64,000 nucleotides of DNA from the NCBI RefSeq assembly GCF_017355205.1, contig NZ_JADIJK010000009.1, positions 62,001 to 126,000 of the forward strand. Direction: 5' to 3'. Source of the stretch: Bacillus sp. SD088 (GTDB lineage: Bacteria > Bacillota > Bacilli > Bacillales > Bacillaceae_C). The translations under genes and the position numbers were made by a program. This document shows positions 1 to 8,686 of the stretch, piece by piece (positions within the stretch are counted from its first letter, which is position 1; each line of letters starts with the position of its first letter). Under the pieces are notes generated by a model. The model was not told the origin of the DNA and did no database searches. It saw only the letters and a list, made by a program, of their open reading frames with translations.

Positions 1-385
1 CGGCGTCTGTCCCAAAATGTTCTACGCAAAATGGGAATCTGCCAATTTCGTAACTGAATAAAATGTAAAGCATTACAGGTCATTCGAACGCCTTTCTGTT
101 ACCGGTAATCTTACCGTAACAAACCTCATGATAATTGTCAATTGGTATTTAGAACATTCAAATAATTTTTTATTGGGAACACAATAAGCGAAAAACGGGT
201 CCCTATTAACCATTTTTTCATGACGAAATTCGGTTATTCAATTTATCAAAAGTGCTTTTTTCTATAGATCATAATGAAATGTTGCACATTTTCACCTATA
301 ATTGGTATGATATATACGGATGATGACCGAATGATATATAATGGTTTATCTCTTTTTTGCAACATGGATGAGGGGGGGGCGAGAA
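1..385. other. Leader and promoter region of the LacI-type gene
   Basis: No coding frame of note is seen in this stretch. The right half holds the likely promoter of the regulator gene that follows. The left half is A+T-rich, and I recognise nothing in it. Confidence 0.5.
282..311 (+). promoter_or_regulatory. Probable sigma-A promoter of the LacI-type gene
   Basis: TTGCAC at 282-287 and TATGAT at 306-311 are separated by 18 bases, a reasonable vegetative promoter. Transcription would begin near 318 and give a leader of about 70 bases before the TTG start at 386. Prediction from sequence only. Confidence 0.5.
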
Positions 386-1402
386 TTGGTCACGATTTAT
401 GATATAGCCAAAAAGGCAAATGTTTCTGCGATGACGGTGTCTCGCGTGATTAATAATTCTGGGAGCATTAGCCAAAAAACGAGAGAAAAAGTAGAAGCTG
501 TTATCAAAGAGCTAGGCTATATTCCAAATAGCTCAGCAAGAAGTTTAACCTCGAAAAAAACAAAAATACTCTCCTTAATGGTGACAGATATTACCAATCC
601 ATTCTTTACCAATATCGCCAGAGGGGCTGAAGATAAAGCGATGCAAATGGGCTACCAGCTTATGTTATGTAATAGTGATGAAAATGTTGAAAAGGAATCC
701 AAGTATATTGATATGTTGATCTCAACAGGGACTGATGGAGTTTTAGCAGCTCCTGCAAATGATTCTTCGAAGAAAAACTTACAGAAATTGGCTAAGTATA
801 AAATTCCTTATGTTTTGCTTGACCGATATATCGATGATGTAGCCTCTGACCAAATTTTAAGTGATAATGAGATGACGACTCGGAGATTATTGGAGCATTT
901 AATTAAACAAGGCCATCGAAAAATAGCGATTATCAACGGACCTTTAGATATTGCGACTGCAAGGGAACGGCATCATGCATATCTTGATACATTGAGCCTG
1001 CATGAATTACCAATAAATGAAAAATGGATTCATCAGAGTCATTTTTTGCAGGATAGCGATATTTCAGAGACTATCAAAAAATTACTTGAATTACCTGAAG
1101 CAGAACGTCCGACAGCCATTTTTGCGACTAGTAATTTCATTGGGATGAATGCGGTTAAATTTTTAAAGGTAAATGCGATCAAAATACCACAAGACATTGC
1201 TGTTGTTTGTTATGATAGCATTCCTAATTATTTAGGAAATGAACCTTTTTTAACCGCTGCGGAGCAACCTTCTTATAATTTTGGCTATTTAGGTGCACAA
1301 TTACTGATTGAACGAATTGAAAATACCGCACCAGAAATACCAAGAAAAATTGTGCTTCCATCTGAAATTCATCTTAGGGAATCATCGGCTTTCAAGAGAT
1401 AA
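386..1402 (+). CDS. LacI/GalR-family transcriptional regulator
   Basis: DNA-binding repressor of the LacI/GalR family, 338 residues, the usual length. The N-terminal helix-turn-helix begins at once (TIYDIAKKANVS, then MTVSRVIN), with the hinge near residues 45-58 and a periplasmic-binding-protein-like effector domain to the end. I chose the TTG at 386 over the upstream ATG at 341 because LacI proteins start a few residues before this helix and a strong G-rich ribosome site lies at 371-379. The sugar ligand cannot be read from the sequence. Its target is not obvious, since the genes to the right belong to a choline island; it may control genes to the left of the window. Confidence 0.9.
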   Translation: MVTIYDIAKKANVSAMTVSRVINNSGSISQKTREKVEAVIKELGYIPNSSARSLTSKKTKILSLMVTDITNPFFTNIARGAEDKAMQMGYQLMLCNSDENVEKESKYIDMLISTGTDGVLAAPANDSSKKNLQKLAKYKIPYVLLDRYIDDVASDQILSDNEMTTRRLLEHLIKQGHRKIAIINGPLDIATARERHHAYLDTLSLHELPINEKWIHQSHFLQDSDISETIKKLLELPEAERPTAIFATSNFIGMNAVKFLKVNAIKIPQDIAVVCYDSIPNYLGNEPFLTAAEQPSYNFGYLGAQLLIERIENTAPEIPRKIVLPSEIHLRESSAFKR

Positions 1403-1570
1403 GCAAAGGTACCGTCTTTGTGCGATGACTTGGACTATTGAATGCGGACTATGAACTATGGTGGACGAAGTTCAAGTCATTGAATCCTAACCTCTAGCCA
1501 TTGCGGATTGAGCATAAGCTATCACTAGGGCCGCTAGATGATGGTGTTGAGCAATTTTCGATAACAAATA

Positions 1571-1614
1571 GAAAGCCGATAATCTTCTAGATAGAAAAGA
1601 TCTCGGCCCTTTCT
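1571..1614. terminator. Long imperfect hairpin, probably a bidirectional terminator
   Basis: GAAAGCCGATAATCTT at 1571-1586 can pair, with mismatches, with AAGATCTCGGCCCTTTC ending at 1613. T-rich sequence follows on the plus side (TTTCTTTTATT). It lies 170 bases past the LacI-type stop codon and just past the end of the minus-strand gene remnant, so it may serve both. Confidence 0.5.
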
Positions 1615-1615
1615 T

Positions 1616-1780
1616 TTATTCCATATCTAAAACAATACTTTGGAAATTATTGATTTCCTTTACGAGCGCAGTTTTAGTTTTTCACCATAATTTCAACCGT
1701 AAACAGACCAGCTTTTCCGTATTCCTAACTTCTGAATCTGCAGTTGTGTCAATTATGGGAATACTTTCCCCGTTAAATTC
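1616..1780 (-). pseudogene. Possible tail of a degraded minus-strand gene
   Basis: On the minus strand a frame of about 55 codons runs from 1780 to a TAA at 1616-1618, broken by one TGA. It reads like real protein on both sides of that stop (for example IPIIDTTADSEV, then ALVKEINNFQSIVLDME) and ends just before a terminator-like hairpin. I do not recognise the family. It could be chance; similarity to the C-terminus of a known protein would confirm it. Confidence 0.25.
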
Positions 1781-1833
1781 TTACAAAAGAACATGTAGCA
1801 AAAGGGTATATAAGATTTATCAAGATACTTTAT

Positions 1834-2409
1834 TTATTTCTCTTGCTGCTCATCTTTATCCTGTTTTTCCTCTTTCGGCAGAAATTCAAATATTTCCCCT
1901 GACCGAATCGTATCTGATAATCGTCCTAACCATTTATAATATATCTTTGACTCCTCAAATAGCTCGATATATTCTTTGGCTATATCCTTAGTCTCAGCTG
2001 ACACATCGTCTGATGCTATAATGTCATTTAGGATCTTTTCGCCATCTATAATCACATTCAGATTTGTTCTGACTTCACGATCCCACATTTTCTTATAGAA
2101 TGTCACAAATGATTCAAAAAAGTCCTTTTCAGCAACGTATAAATGTTTCCTTGATCCTCGTTGATAGATTCGTTTTACCATCCCATTTTCCTGGAGTTTA
2201 CGGACACCTGTACTCATGCTAGGCTTACTCATATTCAACTCTTCTCGCATTTCATCTAAATTCATTTCGTTGTTAAAATACATTGTTGCATATAGTGTGC
2301 CAGCTGAAGGAGCGACACCATATAAATCCATCGTTTCTGAAATGGCTCCAATGACTTTGTTTTTTATATCTGCTATTTTTTCCCTTGCCTGATCATCTTG
2401 ACTATTCAA
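1834..2409 (-). CDS. gbsR: GbsR/MarR-type regulator, probable choline-responsive repressor
   Basis: A 191-residue winged-helix protein of the GbsR/OpcR branch of the MarR superfamily. The family hallmark is the region GVAPSAGTLYATMYF near residues 31-45, followed by the recognition part (LNMSKPSMSTGVRKL) and a C-terminal helical dimer region. In Bacillus subtilis GbsR represses the gbsAB betaine-synthesis genes and opuB, and choline relieves the repression. Here betA and betB lie 8 kb away, with a six-gene transport and phosphoesterase operon between, so gbsR probably controls both. Start: TTG at 2409 after AGAGGTG. The charged lysine/glutamate tail is not part of the core domain. Confidence 0.88.
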   Translation of the reverse strand: MNSQDDQAREKIADIKNKVIGAISETMDLYGVAPSAGTLYATMYFNNEMNLDEMREELNMSKPSMSTGVRKLQENGMVKRIYQRGSRKHLYVAEKDFFESFVTFYKKMWDREVRTNLNVIIDGEKILNDIIASDDVSAETKDIAKEYIELFEESKIYYKWLGRLSDTIRSGEIFEFLPKEEKQDKDEQQEK

Positions 2410-2587
2410 CCCTTTTCACCTCTATGCCTTATTTATTCTATCCTGGGTGAATTCTTTAAATAGGATGTAATGTCATTGATAGTCCGAAATGTAGATTAAC
2501 TAAACCAATTTACAAAATTCCCTATTATCATTCGTAAATATTCTAGCCTAATAATGACATATACTCATTTACCTATAATTTCAAAAA

Positions 2588-2609
2588 AGTAAACATTATC
2601 TTATTTACT
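2588..2609. promoter_or_regulatory. Inverted repeat upstream of the gbsR-like gene
   Basis: AGTAAA at 2588-2593 and TTTACT at 2604-2609 form a hyphenated dyad with a 10-base gap, about 180 bases upstream of the gbsR-like start. It could be a regulator site, but it differs from the 22-bp repeat upstream of the HAD and betA operons. Low confidence. Confidence 0.25.
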
Positions 2610-2680
2610 AAAACTCACTTCATAGCCTGATTTGTGACAATATAGCATTTAATAATTTCATTATAACCATTCAAATAATA

Positions 2681-2706
2681 GAATAGAAGCCCTTAGGCTT
2701 CTATTC
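2681..2706 (-). terminator. Terminator of the HAD-ABC-PHP operon
   Basis: GAATAGAAGCC (2681-2691) and GGCTTCTATTC (2696-2706) make a perfect 11-bp stem with a 4-base loop. On the minus strand the stem overlaps the TAG stop of the PHP gene and is followed by TATTATTTG. It closes the minus-strand operon ahead of the gbsR-like gene. Confidence 0.75.
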
Positions 2707-4152
2707 CACGTAATCACTCATTATATCAAGTATTTGTCCCCATTTTTTTATTGTTGGTTGTTTTTCACCGAAGTAAATTGGGTTGGAAAAGCCGTATAAA
2801 CGGCCATCCTCATGTCTGACATCTACCCTAATCCAATGGTAAGCATCTGGATCTGTAAAATTAATGAGAAAATCAGACTGGTTTGTCATATCTTTCTTCA
2901 CTTTTTCTCCATCAACAATCCATTCAAAGTAAATGGCTTCTTCTGTATCTACCTGTGCATGAATTAAGCCAGTTACACCTTTACTAGTAGATCCGGCGAT
3001 TAAATCGCCTAGTCGAAATTGGACGAATTCACCTCTAGATACAGTAACATTCCCTTTTCTTAATCCAGTTACCACATTGGCAGCTGATAGTTGCTCACAA
3101 TAAACATATGTCCCAGGATCCCCAATTAAGGATGGTTCTGTACTGCCTTCATATGCATCATCGGGTTTTAAGTGGGAATCTGAACCACCGATACCAGTGA
3201 TTTTATATCCATCATTCAACAGATAATTCCACGCAATTAACGCCCATTCTGTTGCTTGTGGATTATATTTGTATGTTGGATCATTCCAGATCTCTATTGT
3301 GTCGACCTTATCAAGTGGTGTTTCTCGCAAAAGCCATTTCCATTCCGTTAGAAAAGGATGGTTAATGGAGACAATACTATTTCCATAGTCATCCGATAAG
3401 ATATTATTCATGCCTTCTTCTGTCATCATGTCTGTCATTCTATTTCTTAAAAATGGGGACGTATTGGTATTTAGAATATTGAAATGACCAAGCATAGAGG
3501 TGACTTCAACACCGGGTATCACTAGGATACCTTTTCCATCTACCCATGATGTTGGGACAAGATTATGATCTGTTGCCACAAAGAAATCCAAGTTTTGATT
3601 TTTAGCACTAACCATATTCTCTTCCCTTGTCATTTCTCCATCAGTATAAATTGTATGGGTATGGAAATCCCCTTTATACCATTTATGATCCTGATTAAAT
3701 ACTTTATTTTCATCAAACTCACTTAATTGAAATGCTGCTTGTTCACTCGTTTGCCAGTTTGCGGCATCAGCCTGTGTATATTCCACTGAAGTGTCATTAA
3801 AAGTAATCTTACATTCACACCAATTAATATTAGCTTCAATCTCTTCATTACTAATAATTACAATATCAATCATCCATTCACCTTCATGGATCTCTCCTGA
3901 TATGGCGTATGGGCTTGTTTTTCCTTTTTCCTGATGAATCACAAGCGGTTGGGGCGCATTTATCTTCATAAATTGCGCCCGTAATTCATTTCGATCATCG
4001 TAAACCATGTAATTTAACCATAATGGTCTATCTGTTGTTATTTCAATTGAAATAGATTGAACATTTTTAGGTACTTGAAATGATTGTTGTTGGGCAAGTT
4101 GATTGCTTGATGATGATTGATTCACTTCGAATTTCAATGTTTCTTTTAACAT
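2701..4152 (-). CDS. PHP-domain metallohydrolase (CehA/McbA type), probable phosphoesterase
   Basis: A 483-residue protein. An N-terminal beta-rich module (about residues 1-155) is followed by a PHP domain with the metal-binding start GDFHTHTIYTDGE (HTHT near 164-167), then DHN, a PGVEV motif, INHP and GGSDSH; these are the expected histidine and aspartate metal ligands. PHP enzymes hydrolyse phosphoesters, and CehA-like members act on varied esters. There is no signal peptide, so it should act in the cytoplasm on an imported substrate. It is the last gene of the HAD-ABC operon. The ATG at 4152 is preferred because AGAGGTG sits seven bases before it. The exact substrate is unknown; a phosphodiester of choline is my inference from context. 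Confidence 0.85.
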   Translation of the reverse strand: MLKETLKFEVNQSSSSNQLAQQQSFQVPKNVQSISIEITTDRPLWLNYMVYDDRNELRAQFMKINAPQPLVIHQEKGKTSPYAISGEIHEGEWMIDIVIISNEEIEANINWCECKITFNDTSVEYTQADAANWQTSEQAAFQLSEFDENKVFNQDHKWYKGDFHTHTIYTDGEMTREENMVSAKNQNLDFFVATDHNLVPTSWVDGKGILVIPGVEVTSMLGHFNILNTNTSPFLRNRMTDMMTEEGMNNILSDDYGNSIVSINHPFLTEWKWLLRETPLDKVDTIEIWNDPTYKYNPQATEWALIAWNYLLNDGYKITGIGGSDSHLKPDDAYEGSTEPSLIGDPGTYVYCEQLSAANVVTGLRKGNVTVSRGEFVQFRLGDLIAGSTSKGVTGLIHAQVDTEEAIYFEWIVDGEKVKKDMTNQSDFLINFTDPDAYHWIRVDVRHEDGRLYGFSNPIYFGEKQPTIKKWGQILDIMSDYVE

Positions 4153-4175
4153 CAATTTCACCTCTTTTTATGTCC

Positions 4176-4448
4176 ATGTTCAAAAAGGAGGATACAAAGG
4201 ACCCGTCGGATAAAGGTGCTGACGTCCTGTCAGCAACTTGTACAAGATGTACTGACTTCCGAGTTGCCCACAGGACGTGGGCCGTTTTAGCAGAAGAACC
4301 TTATCCCGATACAATGAGCAGCGGGAAGGCAAGCCAACGAGCTACCACAGGATGTGGTGACTTCGACGTTCGACACAGGACGTGTCGGTACTTAGTCGAA
4401 GATCTTTTACCCTCGCAATGTCATTTTTACCGGGCTTTTTGAACATCC
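4176..4448. repeat. Intergenic repeat element with inverted ends (long copy)
   Basis: About 273 bases bounded by ATGTTCAAAAAG at the left (4176-4187) and its inverted copy ending near 4446. The interior contains repeated short dyads such as ACGTCCTGTCAGC and CACAGGACGTGGGC. The last 35 bases (4416-4450) recur almost exactly at 31741-31775. It lies between the binding-protein gene and the PHP gene of one operon, so it will be transcribed and may act as an RNA processing or attenuation point. No protein seems to be encoded. Confidence 0.65.
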
Positions 4449-4463
4449 TCTTTATAAAAAATA

Positions 4464-5789
4464 TTATTTATTATTTACTTTGTCTAACTCTTTTTGTGCC
4501 TTCTCTTTTGCCTGTTTTAAAGCCTCCTCAGCGGGTACATTTTGTAATTCAACCATATCAGTAGCAATTTCTAATGCATCCACAATTTTTCCACCTGTTG
4601 GGTCAACCCAATCTAAACTTGCTGTTTGTGCTTGTTCATATGGCACTGCCGCATATGGGTGTTCTTTAGTAAATTCCGCATATTCCGTTACATCCATCAC
4701 AGATTCGCGTACTGGAATATAGCCAATATTTTGTGCCCAATCTGCATTTACTTCTGAGCTTGTGAAATAGCTGATCCATTTGTATGCTGCCTCTTTTTCC
4801 GCATCACTTATTGCTTCAGGTACCGCCATGTATAAAGCATTGACAATTGGCTTACCTGGATTACCATTTAGACCCGGTTGTGGTAATGATTCAATAATAT
4901 CGAAATCTAAATTACCTTTATCACCAGATGAACCAGTATAGCCTGCCGCCGATCCATTCATCACTTGGTCAATCGTTTTATACCAATATTCCCAACCCTG
5001 ACCGCCAGAGTTTATCTTCATTGTTTTTTCTTCATGGACTTGTTTACGGATGAATTCCCATGCTTCAACCCATTCGGGACTATCAATCAGTACTTCTGTT
5101 TCATCATCATTAAAAATCGTACCACCATTACTTAAAGCTAGATCTATTAAGTTCCCCAATTTCCACATTGGAAGATGACCATAGTCAACAAGGCCCTGAT
5201 CTTGCAATTCTTTCGATGCCTTTGCTAAGTTCTCCCATGATGAATAGGCTTCCTCTGGATCAATGCCTGCTTCTTCATAAATATCTTTACGGTAATACAT
5301 CACTTGTGTTGTTCCATACCCTGGAATACCATATATTTCTTCATCAATAATTCCCGGTTCCATTAGTTTGTCTAAGAAATCACTTTGGTTAAAATCAGGA
5401 TCCTCATCAGTAAATTCGTTTAATGGGGCCAATACTCCCTTAGCACCTAAGTTATTTACAGATATAAGTTCCGCGACAAATACTCCTGGTGCAGTACCTG
5501 AGGCGATTGCGGCCTGAACCTTTTGAAATGTTTCATCATAATCTGCCTGTGGTACTGGTGTAACAACAACTTCATCCTGGGAATCATTAAATTCCTGGAT
5601 GATTTCTTTCATTTTGCTATCTGCTTCACTTCCAAGACCATACCAGAATTCAATTTTTGTTACTTCGCCTTGAGAATTGTTTGAAGTATCACCAGATCCA
5701 CTCGCATTATTATTTGACCCTCCCGAACATGCCGCAAGTACAAGTGCCAGCATGGCAATAAACACAGTTAATATATTACTCTTTTTCAT
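4464..5789 (-). CDS. ABC transporter substrate-binding lipoprotein (UgpB/MalE-like)
   Basis: A 441-residue extracellular solute-binding protein of the type-1 sugar-binding family. The first 21 residues are a lipoprotein signal ending in LAAC, followed by a Ser/Asn/Gly-rich linker. The mature part starts TKIEFWYGLGSE and contains the family stretch ASGTAPGVFV and, near the C-terminus, a W-rich region. It is encoded with two permeases and its own ATPase, so this is a complete importer. UgpB-like proteins of this family bind glycerol 3-phosphate or glycerophosphodiesters, including glycerophosphocholine in mycobacteria. That ligand would fit the choline genes around it but is not proven by sequence. 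Confidence 0.88.
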   Translation of the reverse strand: MKKSNILTVFIAMLALVLAACSGGSNNNASGSGDTSNNSQGEVTKIEFWYGLGSEADSKMKEIIQEFNDSQDEVVVTPVPQADYDETFQKVQAAIASGTAPGVFVAELISVNNLGAKGVLAPLNEFTDEDPDFNQSDFLDKLMEPGIIDEEIYGIPGYGTTQVMYYRKDIYEEAGIDPEEAYSSWENLAKASKELQDQGLVDYGHLPMWKLGNLIDLALSNGGTIFNDDETEVLIDSPEWVEAWEFIRKQVHEEKTMKINSGGQGWEYWYKTIDQVMNGSAAGYTGSSGDKGNLDFDIIESLPQPGLNGNPGKPIVNALYMAVPEAISDAEKEAAYKWISYFTSSEVNADWAQNIGYIPVRESVMDVTEYAEFTKEHPYAAVPYEQAQTASLDWVDPTGGKIVDALEIATDMVELQNVPAEEALKQAKEKAQKELDKVNNK

Positions 5790-5854
5790 TTTTTCTCCAC
5801 CTGTCTATAATATTTTTATTTTAATTGGCTTTATTTAATACCTAGGTAAAAACG

Positions 5855-6694
5855 CTATCCTTTAAGACCTGTATCACCAATTCCCTTGATGAACCATTTG
5901 TATAAAATAACAAACAAGATTAACAATGGAATAACAGATAACACATTCGCCCCCATGATCAATGGCCATTGTTCAGCAAAGGCTCCCTGGGACATAAAGA
6001 ATTTATTCAGCCCGACAGTAATTAAATATTTCTCCTGACTTTTCACAATTAAGGACGGCCATAAATAGTTATTGTACATTTCAACAAAACTAATCAAAGC
6101 CACTGTGAATAGTGTGGATTTACTCATCGGAATCATAACTCTGCGTAATACTCCAAAATCACCTGCACCCTCTGCCCGGGCCGCTTCAATCATCTCCTTT
6201 GGTACTTGCATGAATGCTTGCCTTAACAAAAAGATGACAAAGACATTTGCAATATTAGAGACGATAATCCCTGAAAGTGTATCTAATAAACCCATTTTTG
6301 CTACTATGACATAACTAGGTACATAGGTTACGGCAGGCGGTAACATATAAGTAATCAAAATCAAATTAAATAATAATGTTCTTCCTTTAAAATGCATTTG
6401 TGTTAATGCATAAGCAATCATACTTGATAATACTAACTGAAACACAACAATCACTAATGCTGTAATCGTACTATTAAAAATATACAGCCCAAAAGGGGCA
6501 AGTTCCAATGCCGCCGCAAAGTTTCCCCATTGTGCTACTTCAGGTAACCATTTTAATGGTATCGCGAATATCTCATCTGGTGATTTTATGGCACTTAAAA
6601 ACATCCATATTAAAGGGAATACCATAAGAATTCCAAGTATGGCCAATGCTATATAGTTAAAAAAATTTTTTGTCTTTATTCCAGAACTGAACAC
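5855..6694 (-). CDS. ABC transporter permease, MalG/UgpE type
   Basis: Membrane permease of 279 residues with six predicted transmembrane segments. The EAA loop that docks the ATPase is visible (EAARAEGAGDFGVLRRVMIP, about residues 170-190). The C-terminus ends in the usual IKGIGDTGLKG-type tail. Start is a GTG with AAGGAGGG upstream. It pairs with the adjacent MalF/UgpA-type permease, 16 bases away, and with the ATPase and binding protein in the same operon. Confidence 0.92.
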   Translation of the reverse strand: MFSSGIKTKNFFNYIALAILGILMVFPLIWMFLSAIKSPDEIFAIPLKWLPEVAQWGNFAAALELAPFGLYIFNSTITALVIVVFQLVLSSMIAYALTQMHFKGRTLLFNLILITYMLPPAVTYVPSYVIVAKMGLLDTLSGIIVSNIANVFVIFLLRQAFMQVPKEMIEAARAEGAGDFGVLRRVMIPMSKSTLFTVALISFVEMYNNYLWPSLIVKSQEKYLITVGLNKFFMSQGAFAEQWPLIMGANVLSVIPLLILFVILYKWFIKGIGDTGLKG

Positions 6695-6710
6695 TTAATG
6701 ATCTCCCTCC

Positions 6711-7583
6711 TTAATAATGGGTCCAACGTTTAGATACATAGAACATCGATAATGCAAGTATGCCTGTTAATACAACAATAATATTGGCAATTGCAGTTGC
6801 TTGTCCCATATCAAATTGTTCAAATGCCATCTGGTAATATAAATACAACAGGGTTCTTGTTGCTCCTGCTGGCCCACCTTGTGTCATCACCTGTATCTGG
6901 TCATAGGCTTTGATCGACTCAATGGTTGACATGATGACTAGGAACAATGTTGTTGGTGATACGAGTGGAATCACAATGGTTCTTAATTTCTGAAACCAAG
7001 ACGAACCTACAATATCACTTACCTCATATAATTCCTTCGGGATCTTTGTTAGTGAATCCGAATAGAATAACATCGCCCATCCGGCATTTTTCCAAATAGT
7101 CACAATAATGACCGCCCACATTGCTGTATCTGAGCTCATTAGCCATTCTGGCTGTGGTAGATTAAACCAACCTAGTATTTGATTTAAGAGGCCAATTTCC
7201 GGCTCATAAATCCATGTCCAAACAATCGACATCGCTACCATCGGTGTAATCCATGGAGAGAATAAAAGGGATCTAAAGAAGGTGATTCCTTTTAATGTTT
7301 CCCTTAATAGCAGTGCCAATAATAGCCCTATAACAACTGTTGGAATTACCGTCCAGAATCCAAAAAAGATTGTATTATATAATGCCTGATAAAAATCCTC
7401 ACTTGTAAATGCACTTGTATAATTGTCAATACCAACATAATCGAAGGAAGGGCTAATATAATCCCAATTTGTTAAACTTAGCCAAATAGAAACAATCATT
7501 GGAATAAACCAGAAAACTAGCAATGGCAATAGTGGTATTCCTAGAAAGAAAAATAACTTTCCCGCAGTTTTTAAACGACTCAT
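6711..7583 (-). CDS. ABC transporter permease, MalF/UgpA type
   Basis: A 290-residue integral membrane permease with six transmembrane helices and an EAA-like loop (LYEVSDIVGSSWFQKLRTI). Its start codon overlaps the stop of the ATPase gene in an ATGA arrangement (7580-7583), so the two are translationally coupled. It is shorter than E. coli MalF because it lacks the large periplasmic insert, as is normal for UgpA-like proteins of Gram-positive bacteria. Confidence 0.92.
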   Translation of the reverse strand: MSRLKTAGKLFFFLGIPLLPLLVFWFIPMIVSIWLSLTNWDYISPSFDYVGIDNYTSAFTSEDFYQALYNTIFFGFWTVIPTVVIGLLLALLLRETLKGITFFRSLLFSPWITPMVAMSIVWTWIYEPEIGLLNQILGWFNLPQPEWLMSSDTAMWAVIIVTIWKNAGWAMLFYSDSLTKIPKELYEVSDIVGSSWFQKLRTIVIPLVSPTTLFLVIMSTIESIKAYDQIQVMTQGGPAGATRTLLYLYYQMAFEQFDMGQATAIANIIVVLTGILALSMFYVSKRWTHY

Positions 7584-8665
7584 TCGCTCACTCCCTTGCT
7601 ATAATAGAGAGAATGTTCTGTTTTCGGATCAAATAGATGTATTTTTCGAGCGGGAATTTCCAAGTGTACCACATCATTTTCTTTTATATCAGTCTCCGGA
7701 TCTAAACGAAATATGACATCAGCACTATTAATTTGACCATGAACATTTAGATCCGCCCCCATCAGTTCAATATATTCTACTTTCATTTCTATTCCCTTAC
7801 TAGATTTACTTAAATAAATATCCTCTGGGCGAATGCCGATAGATACATTTCCAGTATGGTCTAGATCCTTCGATATCTGTCCTAATGATGTGCCATCCAA
7901 AAGGGTCAGTTCATTCCCTTCAATCTGACCATCTAAGAAGTTCATCGGAGGAGCACCAATAAAACTAGCAACAAACTTTGTATGTGGATGATTATATACC
8001 TCTTTAGGAGTACCAATTTGTTCAATATTTCCTTTGTTTAAAATAACAATCCTTGATGCCATTGTCATTGCCTCTGTCTGATCATGTGTAACGTAAATCG
8101 TGGTTGTTCCTAATCTCCGATGTAAATTGATAATTTCCTTTCTCATATGTATTCGTAGTTTTGCATCTAGATTTGATAATGGTTCATCCATCAAAAAGAT
8201 ATTGACATCACGAACGATCGCGCGTCCCAATGCCACCCGTTGTCTTTGTCCACCTGAGAGAGCTTTTGGTTTACGTTTTAAATACGGGGTTAATCCTAAA
8301 ATTTCAGCAGTTTGGTGCACCTTTTCCTTGATAACTTTACGGTCTTCCTTACGAATCTTTAAACCAAAAGCAATATTATCAAATACGGTTAAATGAGGAA
8401 ATAGGGCATAGTTTTGAAAAACCATGGCAATATCCCTGTCCTTAGGTGGTAGCTTGTTCACTAATTTCTTATCAATCCATAACTCGCCACCGGAAATACT
8501 CTCTAAACCAGCCAACATTCGTAATGTCGTGGATTTACCACAACCAGAAGGTCCAACAAAGACAATAAATTCCTTTTCCTTTATTTCTAGATTAAAATTA
8601 TGGATGACTTTGCCACCTTTATCATCAAATTGCTTAGTAATATTAAGCATTTCTATTTTCGACAC
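7580..8665 (-). CDS. ABC transporter ATPase, MalK/UgpC/MsmX type
   Basis: A 361-residue ATP-binding subunit. Walker A is GPSGCGKST at residues 38-46, followed by the Q-loop, the signature LSGGQRQRVAL, Walker B IFLMDEPLSNLD and the switch histidine in VTHDQTEA. The C-terminal TOBE domain (about 235-361) is typical of MalK/UgpC. A dedicated ATPase is unusual here: the LplBC-type importers elsewhere in the window have none and probably borrow a shared one. Start GTG at 8665 after AAGGAGAA. Confidence 0.93.
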   Translation of the reverse strand: MSKIEMLNITKQFDDKGGKVIHNFNLEIKEKEFIVFVGPSGCGKSTTLRMLAGLESISGGELWIDKKLVNKLPPKDRDIAMVFQNYALFPHLTVFDNIAFGLKIRKEDRKVIKEKVHQTAEILGLTPYLKRKPKALSGGQRQRVALGRAIVRDVNIFLMDEPLSNLDAKLRIHMRKEIINLHRRLGTTTIYVTHDQTEAMTMASRIVILNKGNIEQIGTPKEVYNHPHTKFVASFIGAPPMNFLDGQIEGNELTLLDGTSLGQISKDLDHTGNVSIGIRPEDIYLSKSSKGIEMKVEYIELMGADLNVHGQINSADVIFRLDPETDIKENDVVHLEIPARKIHLFDPKTEHSLYYSKGVSE

Positions 8666-8686
8666 AGTGAAGTTCTCCTTTTCCTA

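Larger units (their letters stand above)
1403..1833. other. Gap between LacI-type gene and gbsR-like gene
   Basis: Holds a hairpin that can terminate transcription from either side (1571-1614) and a short readable minus-strand frame that looks like the tail of a lost gene (1616-1780). A plus-strand frame at 1650-1991 overlaps the 3' part of the gbsR-like gene and has no ribosome site; I treat it as a shadow. Confidence 0.45.

Noticed and set aside
1650-1991. Plus-strand open frame of 113 codons
   Set aside because: It overlaps the 3' part of the gbsR-like gene, has no ribosome site and unusual composition.
4080-4564. Short plus-strand frames across the 4.2-kb repeat
   Set aside because: They run through an inverted-end repeat and into the antisense of the binding-protein gene; no ribosome sites.
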